This document shows, piece by piece, positions 1 through 6,286 of a stretch of DNA of 9,256 nucleotides. The translations under genes were made by a program, and so were the position numbers. Under the pieces are notes generated by a model. It ran no database searches. It was not told the DNA's origin and saw only the letters and a program-made list of their open reading frames with translations. The stretch is from Clostridiales bacterium UBA6468 (GTDB lineage: Bacteria; Bacillota; Clostridia; Oscillospirales; Oscillospiraceae). Location of the stretch: NCBI GenBank assembly GCA_002436765.1, contig DJNI01000028.1, positions 15,692 to 24,947 of the forward strand, given 5' to 3'. Numbering within the stretch: the first letter of the stretch is position 1; each line of letters begins with the position of its first letter.

Positions 1-109
1 TGTATTTCCCGTTTTTGATACCAAAGCGTGGGCGGTAAAGATCCCCTCACGGCCGCAGACGATTTTTTCAGAGGTTCCCTTAACCTTAAGTCGAACGGAG
101 GAAGTTTCC
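1..109. other. Upstream region of the first gene, no assigned gene
   Basis: No gene can be assigned with confidence here. The + frame that feeds the first gene is open back to the window edge (36 codons without a stop), but a good ribosome binding site and a family-typical start at 110 argue that this is a leader. On the - strand, a frame starting with ATG at 111-109 stays open to base 1 (37 codons, beginning METSSVRLKVKG). It has no visible ribosome binding site, and its ATG shares the palindrome CATG with the + strand start. No convincing sigma-70 promoter pair was seen. It could be a leader, or the edge of a neighbouring gene lying to the left. Confidence 0.4.
97..101 (+). promoter_or_regulatory. 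Ribosome binding site of the first gene
   Basis: GGAGG lies 8 bases before the ATG at 110. It decides the start, because the reading frame is open further upstream to the window edge and no comparable site is seen there. Confidence 0.8.
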
Positions 110-766
110 ATGTTAAAAACCGCTGATCTATACGACATGTCCCACACCCTGGCAGGGGCTTATCTCTCCGGATTTGCGTATCCCTGGCAGGCGCTGAAGG
201 GCATCAAAGAGCTGATCTTAGCCCTCGGCTCCATCCTGGGCGAGGACTATACGGAGGTAGCCCCCACCGTCTGGATACATAAGACCGCCACCGTCGCCCC
301 CACCGCTTTCCTCGGTGCCCCCTGCATCATCGGCGCGGGCACCGAGGTGCGTCACTGCGCCTTCATCCGCGGCTCTGCCCTGGTGGGCGAAAACTGCGTG
401 GTAGGCAATTCCGTGGAGCTGAAAAACGTCATCCTGTTCGACGGTGTTCAGGTTCCCCACTTCAACTACGTGGGCGACAGCATTCTGGGCTACAGATCCC
501 ACATGGGCGCAGGCAGCGTCACCTCCAACGTCAAGTCCGACAAGACGCCGGTCGTGGTAAAAAACGGCGAGGAGCAGGTTCCCACGGGGCTGAAAAAGTT
601 CGGCGCCATGCTGGGCGACTTCGTGGAGGTCGGCTGCAACAGCGTCCTGAACCCCGGCACCGTCATCGGCCCCCATTCCAACGTCTACCCCACCTCCTGC
701 GTCCGGGGCATGGTACCCGCCAACAGCATCTGGAAAACCGGCGGAATCGTCGTTGCAAAGAAATAA
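110..766 (+). CDS. Left-handed beta-helix GlmU-like acetyltransferase-domain protein
   Basis: A 218-residue cytoplasmic protein built mainly of hexapeptide repeats, the fold of sugar-phosphate acyltransferases and of the C-terminal half of GlmU. A helical N-terminus (about 1-45) is followed by the helix from about residue 50. From memory of E. coli GlmU, K105, H117 and Y120 fall at the same spacing as K351, H363 and Y366 of its acetyltransferase site, and N140 matches N386. N377 is replaced by H131. No nucleotidyltransferase domain is present, so uridylyl transfer is not expected from this protein. It sits 21 bases before glmM, whose product glucosamine-1-phosphate is the GlmU acetyltransferase substrate, so acetylation of that sugar is a reasonable inference. 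It may instead act on another sugar phosphate or be structural. Databases often label such proteins as UDP-GlcNAc pyrophosphorylase, which the sequence does not support. Start chosen by GGAGG 8 bases upstream. Confidence 0.8.
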   Translation: MLKTADLYDMSHTLAGAYLSGFAYPWQALKGIKELILALGSILGEDYTEVAPTVWIHKTATVAPTAFLGAPCIIGAGTEVRHCAFIRGSALVGENCVVGNSVELKNVILFDGVQVPHFNYVGDSILGYRSHMGAGSVTSNVKSDKTPVVVKNGEEQVPTGLKKFGAMLGDFVEVGCNSVLNPGTVIGPHSNVYPTSCVRGMVPANSIWKTGGIVVAKK

Positions 767-773
767 CAGTGAA

Positions 774-778
774 AGGAG
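774..778 (+). promoter_or_regulatory. Ribosome binding site of glmM
   Basis: AGGAG in the 21-base gap between the two genes, 9 bases before the glmM ATG at 788. It supports that start and separate initiation within one transcript. Confidence 0.75.
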
Positions 779-787
779 TCCATTCCC

Positions 788-2173
788 ATGGGCAAATATT
801 TTGGAACCGACGGCTTCCGGGGGGAAGCCAACTGCACCCTCACCGCTGACCACGCCTTCAAGGTCGGACGTTTTCTCGGCTGGTACTACACCCAGCTGAA
901 GCGCCGCTCCGGCTCTGACGGCCCCGCCAGAATCGTCATCGGCAAGGATACCCGCCGGTCGAGCTATATGTTCGAGTACAGCCTGGTAGGCGGCCTCGTG
1001 GCCTCCGGCGCGGACGCCTATCTGCTCCACGTCACCACCACCCCCAGCGTAGCCTTCGTCGTCCGCACGGAAGGCTTCGACTGCGGCATTATGATCTCCG
1101 CCAGCCACAACCCCTACTACGACAACGGCATCAAGCTCATCAACAACTTCGGCGAGAAGATGGACGAAAGCGTCATCCGTCTGGTGGAAGCGTATCTGGA
1201 CGGCAATCTGGAGGCCTTCGGCCGGAAATGGGAGGAGCTGCCTCTGGCCAAACGCGACCAGATCGGCCGTACCGTTGACCACGTTGCCGGACGGAACCGC
1301 TACATCGGCTATCTCATCAGCCTGGGTATGTACTCCTTCAAGGGCGTGAAGGTGGGCTTAGACTGTGCCAACGGCTCCTCCTGGAACATCGCGAAGTGCG
1401 TCTTTGACGCCCTGGGCGCGAAGACCTACGTCATCAACGCCGACCCCGACGGCTACAACATCAACCAGAACGCAGGCTCGACCCACATTGAGGTCCTACA
1501 GCGCTATGTGGTGGACAACGGGCTGGACGTGGGCTTTGCCTACGACGGCGACGCCGACCGCTGCCTGTGCGTGGACGAAAAGGGCAACGTCGTCACCGGC
1601 GACCACATTCTGTACATCTACGGCAAGTACATGAAGGAGCGGGGCAAGCTCCTGGGCAACACCGTCGTCACCACCATCATGTCCAACTTTGGCCTGTACA
1701 AGGCCTTCGACGAGCTGGGCATCGGCTACGCCAAGACCAAGGTGGGCGACAAATACGTCTATGAATACATGACGGCCAACGGCTGCCGTCTGGGCGGCGA
1801 GCAGAGCGGCCACATCATCTTCTCCAAGTACGCCTCCACCGGCGACGGCATTCTCACCAGCCTGAAGATCATGGAGGCCATGATGGCGAAGAAGAAGACC
1901 CTGAGCCAGCTTTGCGAGGGCTTCACCTTCTATCCTCAGGTGCTGAAAAACGTCCGTGTAGCCGACAAGGCTGCGGCCCAGGGCGACGCCGACGTGCAGA
2001 TGGCCGTCGCGGAGGTCACCGCCAAGCTGGGCGACACCGGGCGCATTCTGGTGCGGGAATCCGGCACCGAGCCGGTGATCCGGGTCATGGTGGAAGCCGA
2101 AAGCAAGGACGTCTGCGAGCAGTACGTGGACTCCGTGATCGCGGTCATCCGCACCAAGGGTCACTGCGTGTAA
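788..2173 (+). CDS. glmM: Phosphoglucosamine mutase GlmM
   Basis: Converts glucosamine-6-phosphate to glucosamine-1-phosphate in the UDP-GlcNAc pathway that feeds peptidoglycan. The 461 residues carry all signatures of the alpha-D-phosphohexomutase superfamily in order: the N-terminal KYFGTDGFRG segment (3-12), the phosphoserine loop ISASHNP (103-109, phosphorylated serine S106), the magnesium loop DGDADR (253-258), the sugar-binding loop GGEQSGH (336-342) and the phosphate-binding loop RESGTEPVIRVM (423-434). Length is slightly above the usual 440-450 residues. The start motif and the VIRVMVEA ending favour GlmM over phosphomannomutase or phosphoglucomutase relatives, although specificity in this superfamily cannot be settled from motifs alone. 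It follows the GlmU-like gene on the same strand, is preceded by AGGAG, and ends 12 bases before a terminator hairpin, so the two genes probably form one transcript. No key residue appears to be missing. Confidence 0.9.
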   Translation: MGKYFGTDGFRGEANCTLTADHAFKVGRFLGWYYTQLKRRSGSDGPARIVIGKDTRRSSYMFEYSLVGGLVASGADAYLLHVTTTPSVAFVVRTEGFDCGIMISASHNPYYDNGIKLINNFGEKMDESVIRLVEAYLDGNLEAFGRKWEELPLAKRDQIGRTVDHVAGRNRYIGYLISLGMYSFKGVKVGLDCANGSSWNIAKCVFDALGAKTYVINADPDGYNINQNAGSTHIEVLQRYVVDNGLDVGFAYDGDADRCLCVDEKGNVVTGDHILYIYGKYMKERGKLLGNTVVTTIMSNFGLYKAFDELGIGYAKTKVGDKYVYEYMTANGCRLGGEQSGHIIFSKYASTGDGILTSLKIMEAMMAKKKTLSQLCEGFTFYPQVLKNVRVADKAAAQGDADVQMAVAEVTAKLGDTGRILVRESGTEPVIRVMVEAESKDVCEQYVDSVIAVIRTKGHCV

Positions 2174-2185
2174 ACAAAAAACTTA

Positions 2186-2211
2186 GCCCCCAAGCCATCC
2201 GGTTTGGGGGC
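2186..2211. terminator. Bidirectional rho-independent terminator
   Basis: An 11-base-pair stem pairs 2186-2196 with 2201-2211, with one G-T pair, around the loop ATCC. On the + strand it follows glmM and runs into ATTTTCTGTTCTT. On the - strand it is followed by TAAGTTTTTTGTTT, a better uridine tract. It lies between the convergent stops of glmM (2173) and the cobC-like gene (2223), so it can terminate both transcripts. Confidence 0.9.
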
Positions 2212-2222
2212 ATTTTCTGTTC

Positions 2223-2774
2223 TTACGGAATTGCCGAATAGGCGCCGCCCGTTATGGCGTACCCCTCCCCCGGCTTTGGCTGCCACCGGTAGCGGTTCTT
2301 CCCCTCCTCCGGGAAGAGGCTGGCCATGATCGCAGCAATCACGCCGCCGTGGGTCACGATCACCGTGTTTTCTTTCCGGCCTTCCACCGCCTTGTACGCC
2401 GCGAGAACGCGCCTTGTCATCTCCGCGCCGCTTTCGCCGCCGGGGGGCGGGCTGATCTCCGGGTCGCGGGAGAGCCAGGCCTGGTAGGCCGGATCGTCTC
2501 TCAGCATCTCATAGCTTTTCATTTCAAAGGCGCCGAAGTCGATTTCCCGGAAGTCTCTCACGACCTCGTATGGGACATCGCCGAACAGCAGCGCCAGGGT
2601 TTCGTTGCACCGCCGCATTCCGCTGGTGATAAAGCGTGCCGTTCCCACGTCGATGGGCGGGCGGTTCGCCAGCGCTTCCCTTCCCGCTTTGGATAACGGC
2701 AGGTCGGTGCTGCCGCAGTAGAGGTGCCGCTCATTGGCAAGGGTGCGGCCGTGGCGAATGAGGAAAACCGTCAT
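2223..2774 (-). CDS. cobC: Histidine phosphatase, probable alpha-ribazole phosphatase CobC
   Basis: Probable phosphatase of nucleotide-loop assembly, removing phosphate from alpha-ribazole-5'-phosphate or from adenosylcobalamin-5'-phosphate. The 183-residue protein shows the histidine phosphatase fold: LIRHGRT at 5-11 with catalytic H8, S51 to R55 in the SGMRR segment, REIDFG with the likely acid E77 (76-81), GGES at 112-115, and the second catalytic histidine H142 in THGG. Motifs alone would allow other small phosphatases such as phosphoglycerate mutase relatives. The call rests on the adjoining cobT, cobU and cobS. It is the last gene of the operon. Its ATG overlaps the stop of the upstream CobU-like gene by 4 bases (ATGA). 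An in-frame extension to 2867 exists, but it lies wholly inside the upstream gene and would put 31 extra residues before the MTVFLIRHG family start, so it was not used. Confidence 0.85.
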   Translation of the reverse strand: MTVFLIRHGRTLANERHLYCGSTDLPLSKAGREALANRPPIDVGTARFITSGMRRCNETLALLFGDVPYEVVRDFREIDFGAFEMKSYEMLRDDPAYQAWLSRDPEISPPPGGESGAEMTRRVLAAYKAVEGRKENTVIVTHGGVIAAIMASLFPEEGKNRYRWQPKPGEGYAITGGAYSAIP

Positions 2775-3145
2775 TTCAGCCGCTCCTCCAATCCGCAGAA
2801 CAGGCGGCTGACCCGGGCGGCTTCTCCGGACAGATACCGGCACAGCAGCCCGTTCATCTGCCGCCACTCCCGCATTTCCGCTCCCATGGGCACCACGCCC
2901 GCGGAGATATCCTCACAAATGAGGATGCAGTCCCGCCACCGCTCCCGGCAAGACCGAAAAAATTCCACGGCGTCCCCCCCCGACTGCACGCACCAAAGGG
3001 TAAATTCCTCGATATGGTCAATGCACCGCTTGGAAAAGTCGATCTCCCCGCCGGTGCAGGTGAAAATGTCGCTTTCGCTCAAATCAAAGGTGGACTTCGC
3101 AAAATCCAGCTTCCCCTGATAAGCGCCTCCGATGATCAGAACCAT
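2771..3145 (-). CDS. Short CobU-like paralogue with substituted P-loop
   Basis: A 124-residue relative of the adenosylcobinamide kinase / adenosylcobinamide-phosphate guanylyltransferase CobU (usually about 180 residues). The N-terminus has a P-loop-like IGGAYQGKL (5-13). The residue after the lysine is L13 instead of the serine or threonine that normally binds Mg-ATP. The C-terminal half resembles canonical CobU closely: EDISAGVVP (78-86) matches the family EVGxGIVPE segment and is followed by the MREWRQMNGLLCRYLS helix and a LK ending. The middle region that carries the guanylylated histidine in CobU is shortened; H44 is the only histidine and its role is unclear. It may be a partner subunit of the full CobU encoded two genes upstream, a specialised kinase or transferase, or a regulatory remnant. 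GGAGG lies 5 bases before the ATG and overlaps the cobS stop. The gene is intact, so I do not call it a pseudogene. Confidence 0.7.
   Translation of the reverse strand: MVLIIGGAYQGKLDFAKSTFDLSESDIFTCTGGEIDFSKRCIDHIEEFTLWCVQSGGDAVEFFRSCRERWRDCILICEDISAGVVPMGAEMREWRQMNGLLCRYLSGEAARVSRLFCGLEERLK
2785..2789 (-). promoter_or_regulatory. Ribosome binding site of cobC
   Basis: GGAGG on the - strand, 10 bases before the ATG at 2774-2772 and inside the 3' end of the CobU-like gene. It supports the 183-residue form of the phosphatase. Confidence 0.7.
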
Positions 3146-3150
3146 ACTAC

Positions 3151-3155
3151 CCTCC
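3151..3155 (-). promoter_or_regulatory. Ribosome binding site of the CobU-like gene
   Basis: GGAGG on the - strand, 5 bases before the ATG at 3145-3143. Its first base in the direction of transcription belongs to the cobS stop codon TAG (3157-3155), placing termination and reinitiation side by side. Confidence 0.75.
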
Positions 3156-3895
3156 TACAAAAGCCCGTAGACCGCAGCGGCGCACAGCTCGCCGACGGTC
3201 AGCGCGTACCCGGCAATGTCACCGTTCATACCGTCCAGAGATTTGTACCCCCGGCGCAGCGCCAGTCCGTATCCGATGACACACCCCACCGGCGCAAAGC
3301 CGTACTTCCCGCATATGAAAAATCCCGCCGCCAGACACGCGGCCAGCATTCCGGTCAGAATCCACAGCTGCGCTTTGGGCTTTTCCTGTCCGGCGTACTG
3401 GCTGGAGGACATGGGGCGAAGCCCCGTCACCGCCAGTGCCGAGCAGCACCGGCTGACCGCCGGGACAAACAGCAGAATCCAGAAGTCCGCCCCTTCGGGG
3501 GCAACGGAAAAGAACGCAAAGTGGCTGAGCATCAGCAGGCACAGGCCGATCACGGCGAAGGATCCGACGTGGGAATCCTTCAGTATTGCCCGGCGCTTTT
3601 CCAGATCCCGCCAGGATTTCACCGCGTCGGTGACGTCCATGAATCCGTCTAAGTGAATGAATCCCGTCAGAAGAAAGGGACAGGCGCACAGCGCCAGTCC
3701 CCCCACCGGCGCCGGGAGCCTCAAAAAGCGGACAGCCCAGGCAAGCGCCGCCCAGACAAGCCCGATTTCCAGCCCCACCACGGGCAGAAACAGGAGCATT
3801 CTCCCCCGCGCCTTCTCGTCCCAGAGCCGGCCGGGAAAGGGGATCGCGCAAAACATGGACTGGCACATGGCAAAGGCGCAAAGATAGGTTTTCAC
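3155..3895 (-). CDS. cobS: Adenosylcobinamide-GDP ribazoletransferase (cobalamin synthase) CobS
   Basis: Membrane enzyme that joins adenosylcobinamide-GDP with alpha-ribazole or its phosphate, the joining step of nucleotide-loop assembly. The 246 residues are strongly hydrophobic with several membrane segments (roughly 33-57, 65-82, 114-132, 138-157, 178-196, 233-246). The family hallmark is visible as GFIHLDGFMDVTDA (78-91), the aspartate-rich metal-binding segment, followed by KDSHVGSFAV (106-115) and a C-terminal GMNGDIAGYALTVGEL (222-237). Length is normal. The start is GTG (3895-3893), overlapping the cobU stop as GTGA. A purine-rich GGGGG lies about 12 bases upstream, so initiation probably depends on coupling to cobU translation. 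The next ATG, residue 10, would remove the conserved N-terminal helix. It stands between cobU and the CobU-like gene, as expected for a loop-assembly operon. Confidence 0.93.
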   Translation of the reverse strand: MKTYLCAFAMCQSMFCAIPFPGRLWDEKARGRMLLFLPVVGLEIGLVWAALAWAVRFLRLPAPVGGLALCACPFLLTGFIHLDGFMDVTDAVKSWRDLEKRRAILKDSHVGSFAVIGLCLLMLSHFAFFSVAPEGADFWILLFVPAVSRCCSALAVTGLRPMSSSQYAGQEKPKAQLWILTGMLAACLAAGFFICGKYGFAPVGCVIGYGLALRRGYKSLDGMNGDIAGYALTVGELCAAAVYGLL

Positions 3896-4437
3896 AGCGG
3901 CAATTCCCCCTTGTAAAGTCTCGGATTCCCCGCCGCCACCTCGGCGACAACGTCGCAGGCCGCCGCCAGACGGCGGTCAATGGCGGCGAGGCTCTTGCGG
4001 TACAGCTCTGTGGTCTCGTCGTAGCGCTGGGCGTCGGAATAAATATAATCGCTGACGACCACCGCGTTTTTCACGGTTCTCACAAAGGCGATCAGTTCGT
4101 CGGCGCAGCGGTTCGCCCCGTCCAGATCCAGCTGCCAGTTCTTTTCCGCCGGGAACATGGCGTTTTGCAGCAGCGCCGTGGCGCTGTCCACCAGAAACGT
4201 GCCGTTCCTGTCCGCAATTTCCAGGCAGGACAGCATGTTTTTGCTGCACTCGATGGTCTCAAAGTCCAGCCCGTCCCGGTCGGCCAGGTGCCGCCGGATG
4301 CGTGCCCGGTCTTCCTCGTCCGTGGGAATCATCGTTGCCACATAGTAGCGCTTCCCTTCCCCGGACAGCTTCACCGCAAGTTCCTGCGCCAGGGTGGATT
4401 TCCCGTTCTTTGCGCCGCCGGAAAGAAAGATCGTCAT
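3892..4437 (-). CDS. cobU: Adenosylcobinamide kinase / guanylyltransferase CobU (variant C-terminus)
   Basis: Phosphorylates adenosylcobinamide and transfers GMP to give adenosylcobinamide-GDP, the substrate of CobS. The 181 residues begin with a good P-loop, SGGAKNGKST (6-15, K13 and S14). The ATMIPTDEEDRARIRRH segment follows, in which H50 aligns with the histidine guanylylated in Salmonella CobU. The C-terminal half departs from canonical CobU: where the family has an EVGxGIVPE motif this protein reads VSDYIYSDAQRYDETTELY (128-146), though the following RKSLAAIDRRLAAACD helix fits. The missing motif is present in the shorter paralogue encoded at 2771-3145. The ATG overlaps the cobT stop (ATGA) with GGAGG 7 bases upstream. 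An in-frame extension inside cobT was discarded because the P-loop starts right after this ATG. Its identity as the kinase/transferase is likely but not certain, given the divergent half. Confidence 0.87.
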   Translation of the reverse strand: MTIFLSGGAKNGKSTLAQELAVKLSGEGKRYYVATMIPTDEEDRARIRRHLADRDGLDFETIECSKNMLSCLEIADRNGTFLVDSATALLQNAMFPAEKNWQLDLDGANRCADELIAFVRTVKNAVVVSDYIYSDAQRYDETTELYRKSLAAIDRRLAAACDVVAEVAAGNPRLYKGELPL

Positions 4438-5528
4438 GACTTTCCCTCCACGGTGAACCGGTCGCCCTGACGGATTTCGTCCAGATACCCGTCGTCTATC
4501 CCCGCCTGGTCGAAGGTTGCCATGTCGTTCATGATGGCGCAGGCAGCGGAAAGCACCTGAAAGGCCAGCGGGCATCCGCTGCCCTCCCCCAGACGCATTC
4601 CCAGCAGGAACAGCGGCTCTAAGTTCATGGCGTCCATGGCAAGGCGGTAGCCGATCTCAAAGGACGCATGGCTGGGGACGAGATAGTCCCGCGCCCGGGG
4701 ACACAGCCGCACGGCGCACAGCGCCGCCACGGCGGAAATAAAGCCGTCAATGACTGCCGGCCGCCGGGTCGCGGCTGCTCCCAGAAACGCGCCGCACATG
4801 GCGGCAAGGTCAAAGCCGCCCACCTTGCTGAGCACGTCCACCGGGTCGTCCCGATCGGGTCGGTTGCGCTCGATTGCCTGACGAATGACCGCTTTTTTTC
4901 TCATAAAGCTCTCGTCGGTCACGCCGCCGCCCCTTCCGGTGACGGTCTCCACCTCCGCCGACAGCAGCACCGCCAGAACGGCAGAGGATGTTGTGGTGTT
5001 GCCGATGCCCATTTCCCCCACGCCCAGGGCGTCGGCAGCCGTATCGGCGGCGAGCTTGGCACCGGTGAGGATGGCCGTGATTGCCTGCTGCCGTGTCATG
5101 GCGGGGCCGCTCGCAATATTCTGCGTGCCGTAGGCGATTTTCCGGTTCACCACCGCCTTGTCCCGGATGTCGGCATTGACTCCCACGTCGCAGACGGTGA
5201 TGCCGCTGCCGAAATGCCTGGCAAGGACGCTCGCGCCGGTTTTCCCCCGGGTCAGGTTCACCGTCTGCATCAGCGTCACGGACTGGGGCGCGCTGGACAC
5301 GCCCTCCGCCACCACGCCGTTGTCGGCGGCAAATATCAGAAGATGGGTCTTCTCCATCTGATTATGCACCCGCCCGGTGATGCCCGCCAGCTGGACGGAC
5401 AGATCCTCCAGCCGCCCCAGACTTCCGGGGGGCTTCGCCAGCTGCGCCTGACGCTCCCGCGCCTTTTCCATGGCGGATTCGTCCAAGGGAGAAACAGCGG
5501 AAAGCAATTCATGCAGTTTTTCTTCCAT
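4434..5528 (-). CDS. cobT: Nicotinate-nucleotide:dimethylbenzimidazole phosphoribosyltransferase CobT
   Basis: Transfers phosphoribose from nicotinate mononucleotide to a lower-ligand base, giving alpha-ribazole-5'-phosphate. The 364 residues match the family length (about 350). Visible signatures are AKPPGSLGRLE (31-41), FAADNGVVAEGVS (66-78), GEMGIGNTTTSSA (171-183), TGRGGGVTD (197-205), PSHAS (285-289) and MRLGEGSG (311-318), whose E315 corresponds to the catalytic glutamate (E317) of Salmonella CobT. Nothing essential appears to be lost. No gene for making dimethylbenzimidazole (bluB or bzaABCDE) is in the window, so the base must come from elsewhere in the genome or from outside. The start is 2 bases after the stop of the CbiR-like gene, with GGAGG 7 bases before the ATG. 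The frame continues open upstream to 5801 inside the previous gene, but that extension is not family-like. Its stop overlaps cobU. Confidence 0.95.
   Translation of the reverse strand: MEEKLHELLSAVSPLDESAMEKARERQAQLAKPPGSLGRLEDLSVQLAGITGRVHNQMEKTHLLIFAADNGVVAEGVSSAPQSVTLMQTVNLTRGKTGASVLARHFGSGITVCDVGVNADIRDKAVVNRKIAYGTQNIASGPAMTRQQAITAILTGAKLAADTAADALGVGEMGIGNTTTSSAVLAVLLSAEVETVTGRGGGVTDESFMRKKAVIRQAIERNRPDRDDPVDVLSKVGGFDLAAMCGAFLGAAATRRPAVIDGFISAVAALCAVRLCPRARDYLVPSHASFEIGYRLAMDAMNLEPLFLLGMRLGEGSGCPLAFQVLSAACAIMNDMATFDQAGIDDGYLDEIRQGDRFTVEGKS
4445..4449 (-). promoter_or_regulatory. Ribosome binding site of cobU
   Basis: GGAGG on the - strand, 7 bases before the ATG at 4437-4435 and inside the end of cobT. 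It fixes the cobU start against an in-frame upstream extension. Confidence 0.8.
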
Positions 5529-5530
5529 TC

Positions 5531-6286
5531 TCAGCCCTCCAAAATGTGCTCTTCCAGCATCCAGCTGACCGCCGGCGCCGCCTGAAGCACTTCCAGTGTA
5601 AAGGTCGCCTCCGGGCAAAGGGTCTCGGCCTGCCGGAGCAGGGCGGTCATGGGGATCGTTCCCTCTCCCGGGGCGCGGTGGGCGTCCTGGGTGCCGTCGT
5701 TGTTGTGGATATGGAAATGGGAGAGGTATTCTGCACAAGCATTCACCCATTCCTCCACGGGAACCGGGGAGTAGGCGTTCACGTGCCCCACGTCCAGACA
5801 CATCCGCAGGCGGGGATTGTCCACCGCCCGGAAAATCTCGGTCATCATTTCCGGCCGCTCCTCCAGCACGTTTTCCAGCACGATGTCCACACCGGGGTCT
5901 TCCTTCAGAAAGTCCCTCCAGAAAACAACGGACTGCTCCGTGTACCAGCAGGGGTAGTACAATCTTTCGTTGAAGCCCCCGTGAATGATGATCTTCCGGG
6001 CGTCGTACCGCCGCGCCAGGGCGATCGCCTGCCGGTAGCGCAGCGCCGCCAGCTCCCGTGCCTTCGGGTCAACGGCGCAGGGAAACAGCTCACTGAAGGG
6101 CGCATGGAGCAGTCTCCTGCTTAAGCCTGCCAGCTCCTTTGTCACGGCGGCGTGGGTCGTCTCGAACTGCTCGTCCATATTCCAGGCGGTGCAGTATTCC
6201 GCGATTTCCAGCCCCAGACCGTGCCGCCGGGCTTCCTCCCCGGCGTCCGGGGCAATGGTGGAAAGAAACAGCCGGTCTTTTTTCAC
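5531..6286 (-). CDS. cbiR: AP endonuclease 2-type TIM barrel, candidate cobamide-remodelling hydrolase CbiR
   Basis: A 251-residue soluble protein of the sugar phosphate isomerase/epimerase (AP endonuclease 2) superfamily. Plausible metal ligands end successive strands: E27 (GLEIAE), H61 (LHAPF), H102 (IIHGG), E138 (LENV), D165 and H168 (LDVGH), H192 and H194 (FHIHNNDG), D201 (DAHRAPGEG) and E232 (LEV). Motifs give only the superfamily. The specific proposal comes from context and precedent. CbiR of Akkermansia muciniphila, a member of this superfamily, hydrolyses the phosphoribosyl bond of the cobamide nucleotide loop, starting lower-ligand exchange. Here the gene lies between an ECF importer and cobT, cobU, cobS and cobC, exactly where such an enzyme would be useful. 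A sugar isomerase unrelated to cobamides remains possible. The start is GTG (6286-6284), overlapping the upstream stop as GTGA, with a weak AAGGGAAG element before it. A longer in-frame reading to 6793 lies inside the S-component gene and was discarded. Confidence 0.7.
   Translation of the reverse strand: MKKDRLFLSTIAPDAGEEARRHGLGLEIAEYCTAWNMDEQFETTHAAVTKELAGLSRRLLHAPFSELFPCAVDPKARELAALRYRQAIALARRYDARKIIIHGGFNERLYYPCWYTEQSVVFWRDFLKEDPGVDIVLENVLEERPEMMTEIFRAVDNPRLRMCLDVGHVNAYSPVPVEEWVNACAEYLSHFHIHNNDGTQDAHRAPGEGTIPMTALLRQAETLCPEATFTLEVLQAAPAVSWMLEEHILEG
5536..5540 (-). promoter_or_regulatory. Ribosome binding site of cobT
   Basis: GGAGG on the - strand, 7 bases before the ATG at 5528-5526, lying within the last codons of the upstream gene. 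It decides the 364-residue start. Confidence 0.8.

Noticed and set aside
15..41. Possible promoter for the first gene (TTGATA at 15-20 and TAAAGA at 36-41)
   Set aside because: The spacing is only 15 bases and the second element matches poorly; not strong enough to annotate.
218..1282. A 354-codon open frame on the - strand opposite the GlmU-like gene and glmM
   Set aside because: It is rich in A, G, V and D, has no recognisable motif, and spans the junction of two well-supported + strand genes; it is a shadow of GC-rich codon usage.
3219..3980. A 253-codon frame on the - strand overlapping cobS in another frame
   Set aside because: It is arginine- and glycine-rich with no family resemblance, while cobS in the neighbouring frame has its conserved motifs and membrane segments.
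4668..5585. A 305-codon open frame on the + strand opposite cobT
   Set aside because: Composition is dominated by H, G, R and Q, no family motif is seen, and cobT on the other strand carries all its signatures.
5529..5801. N-terminal extension of CobT by 91 codons
   Set aside because: It lies within the CbiR-like gene, reads as low-complexity P-, G- and R-rich sequence, and is outcompeted by a GGAGG 7 bases before the family-typical start.
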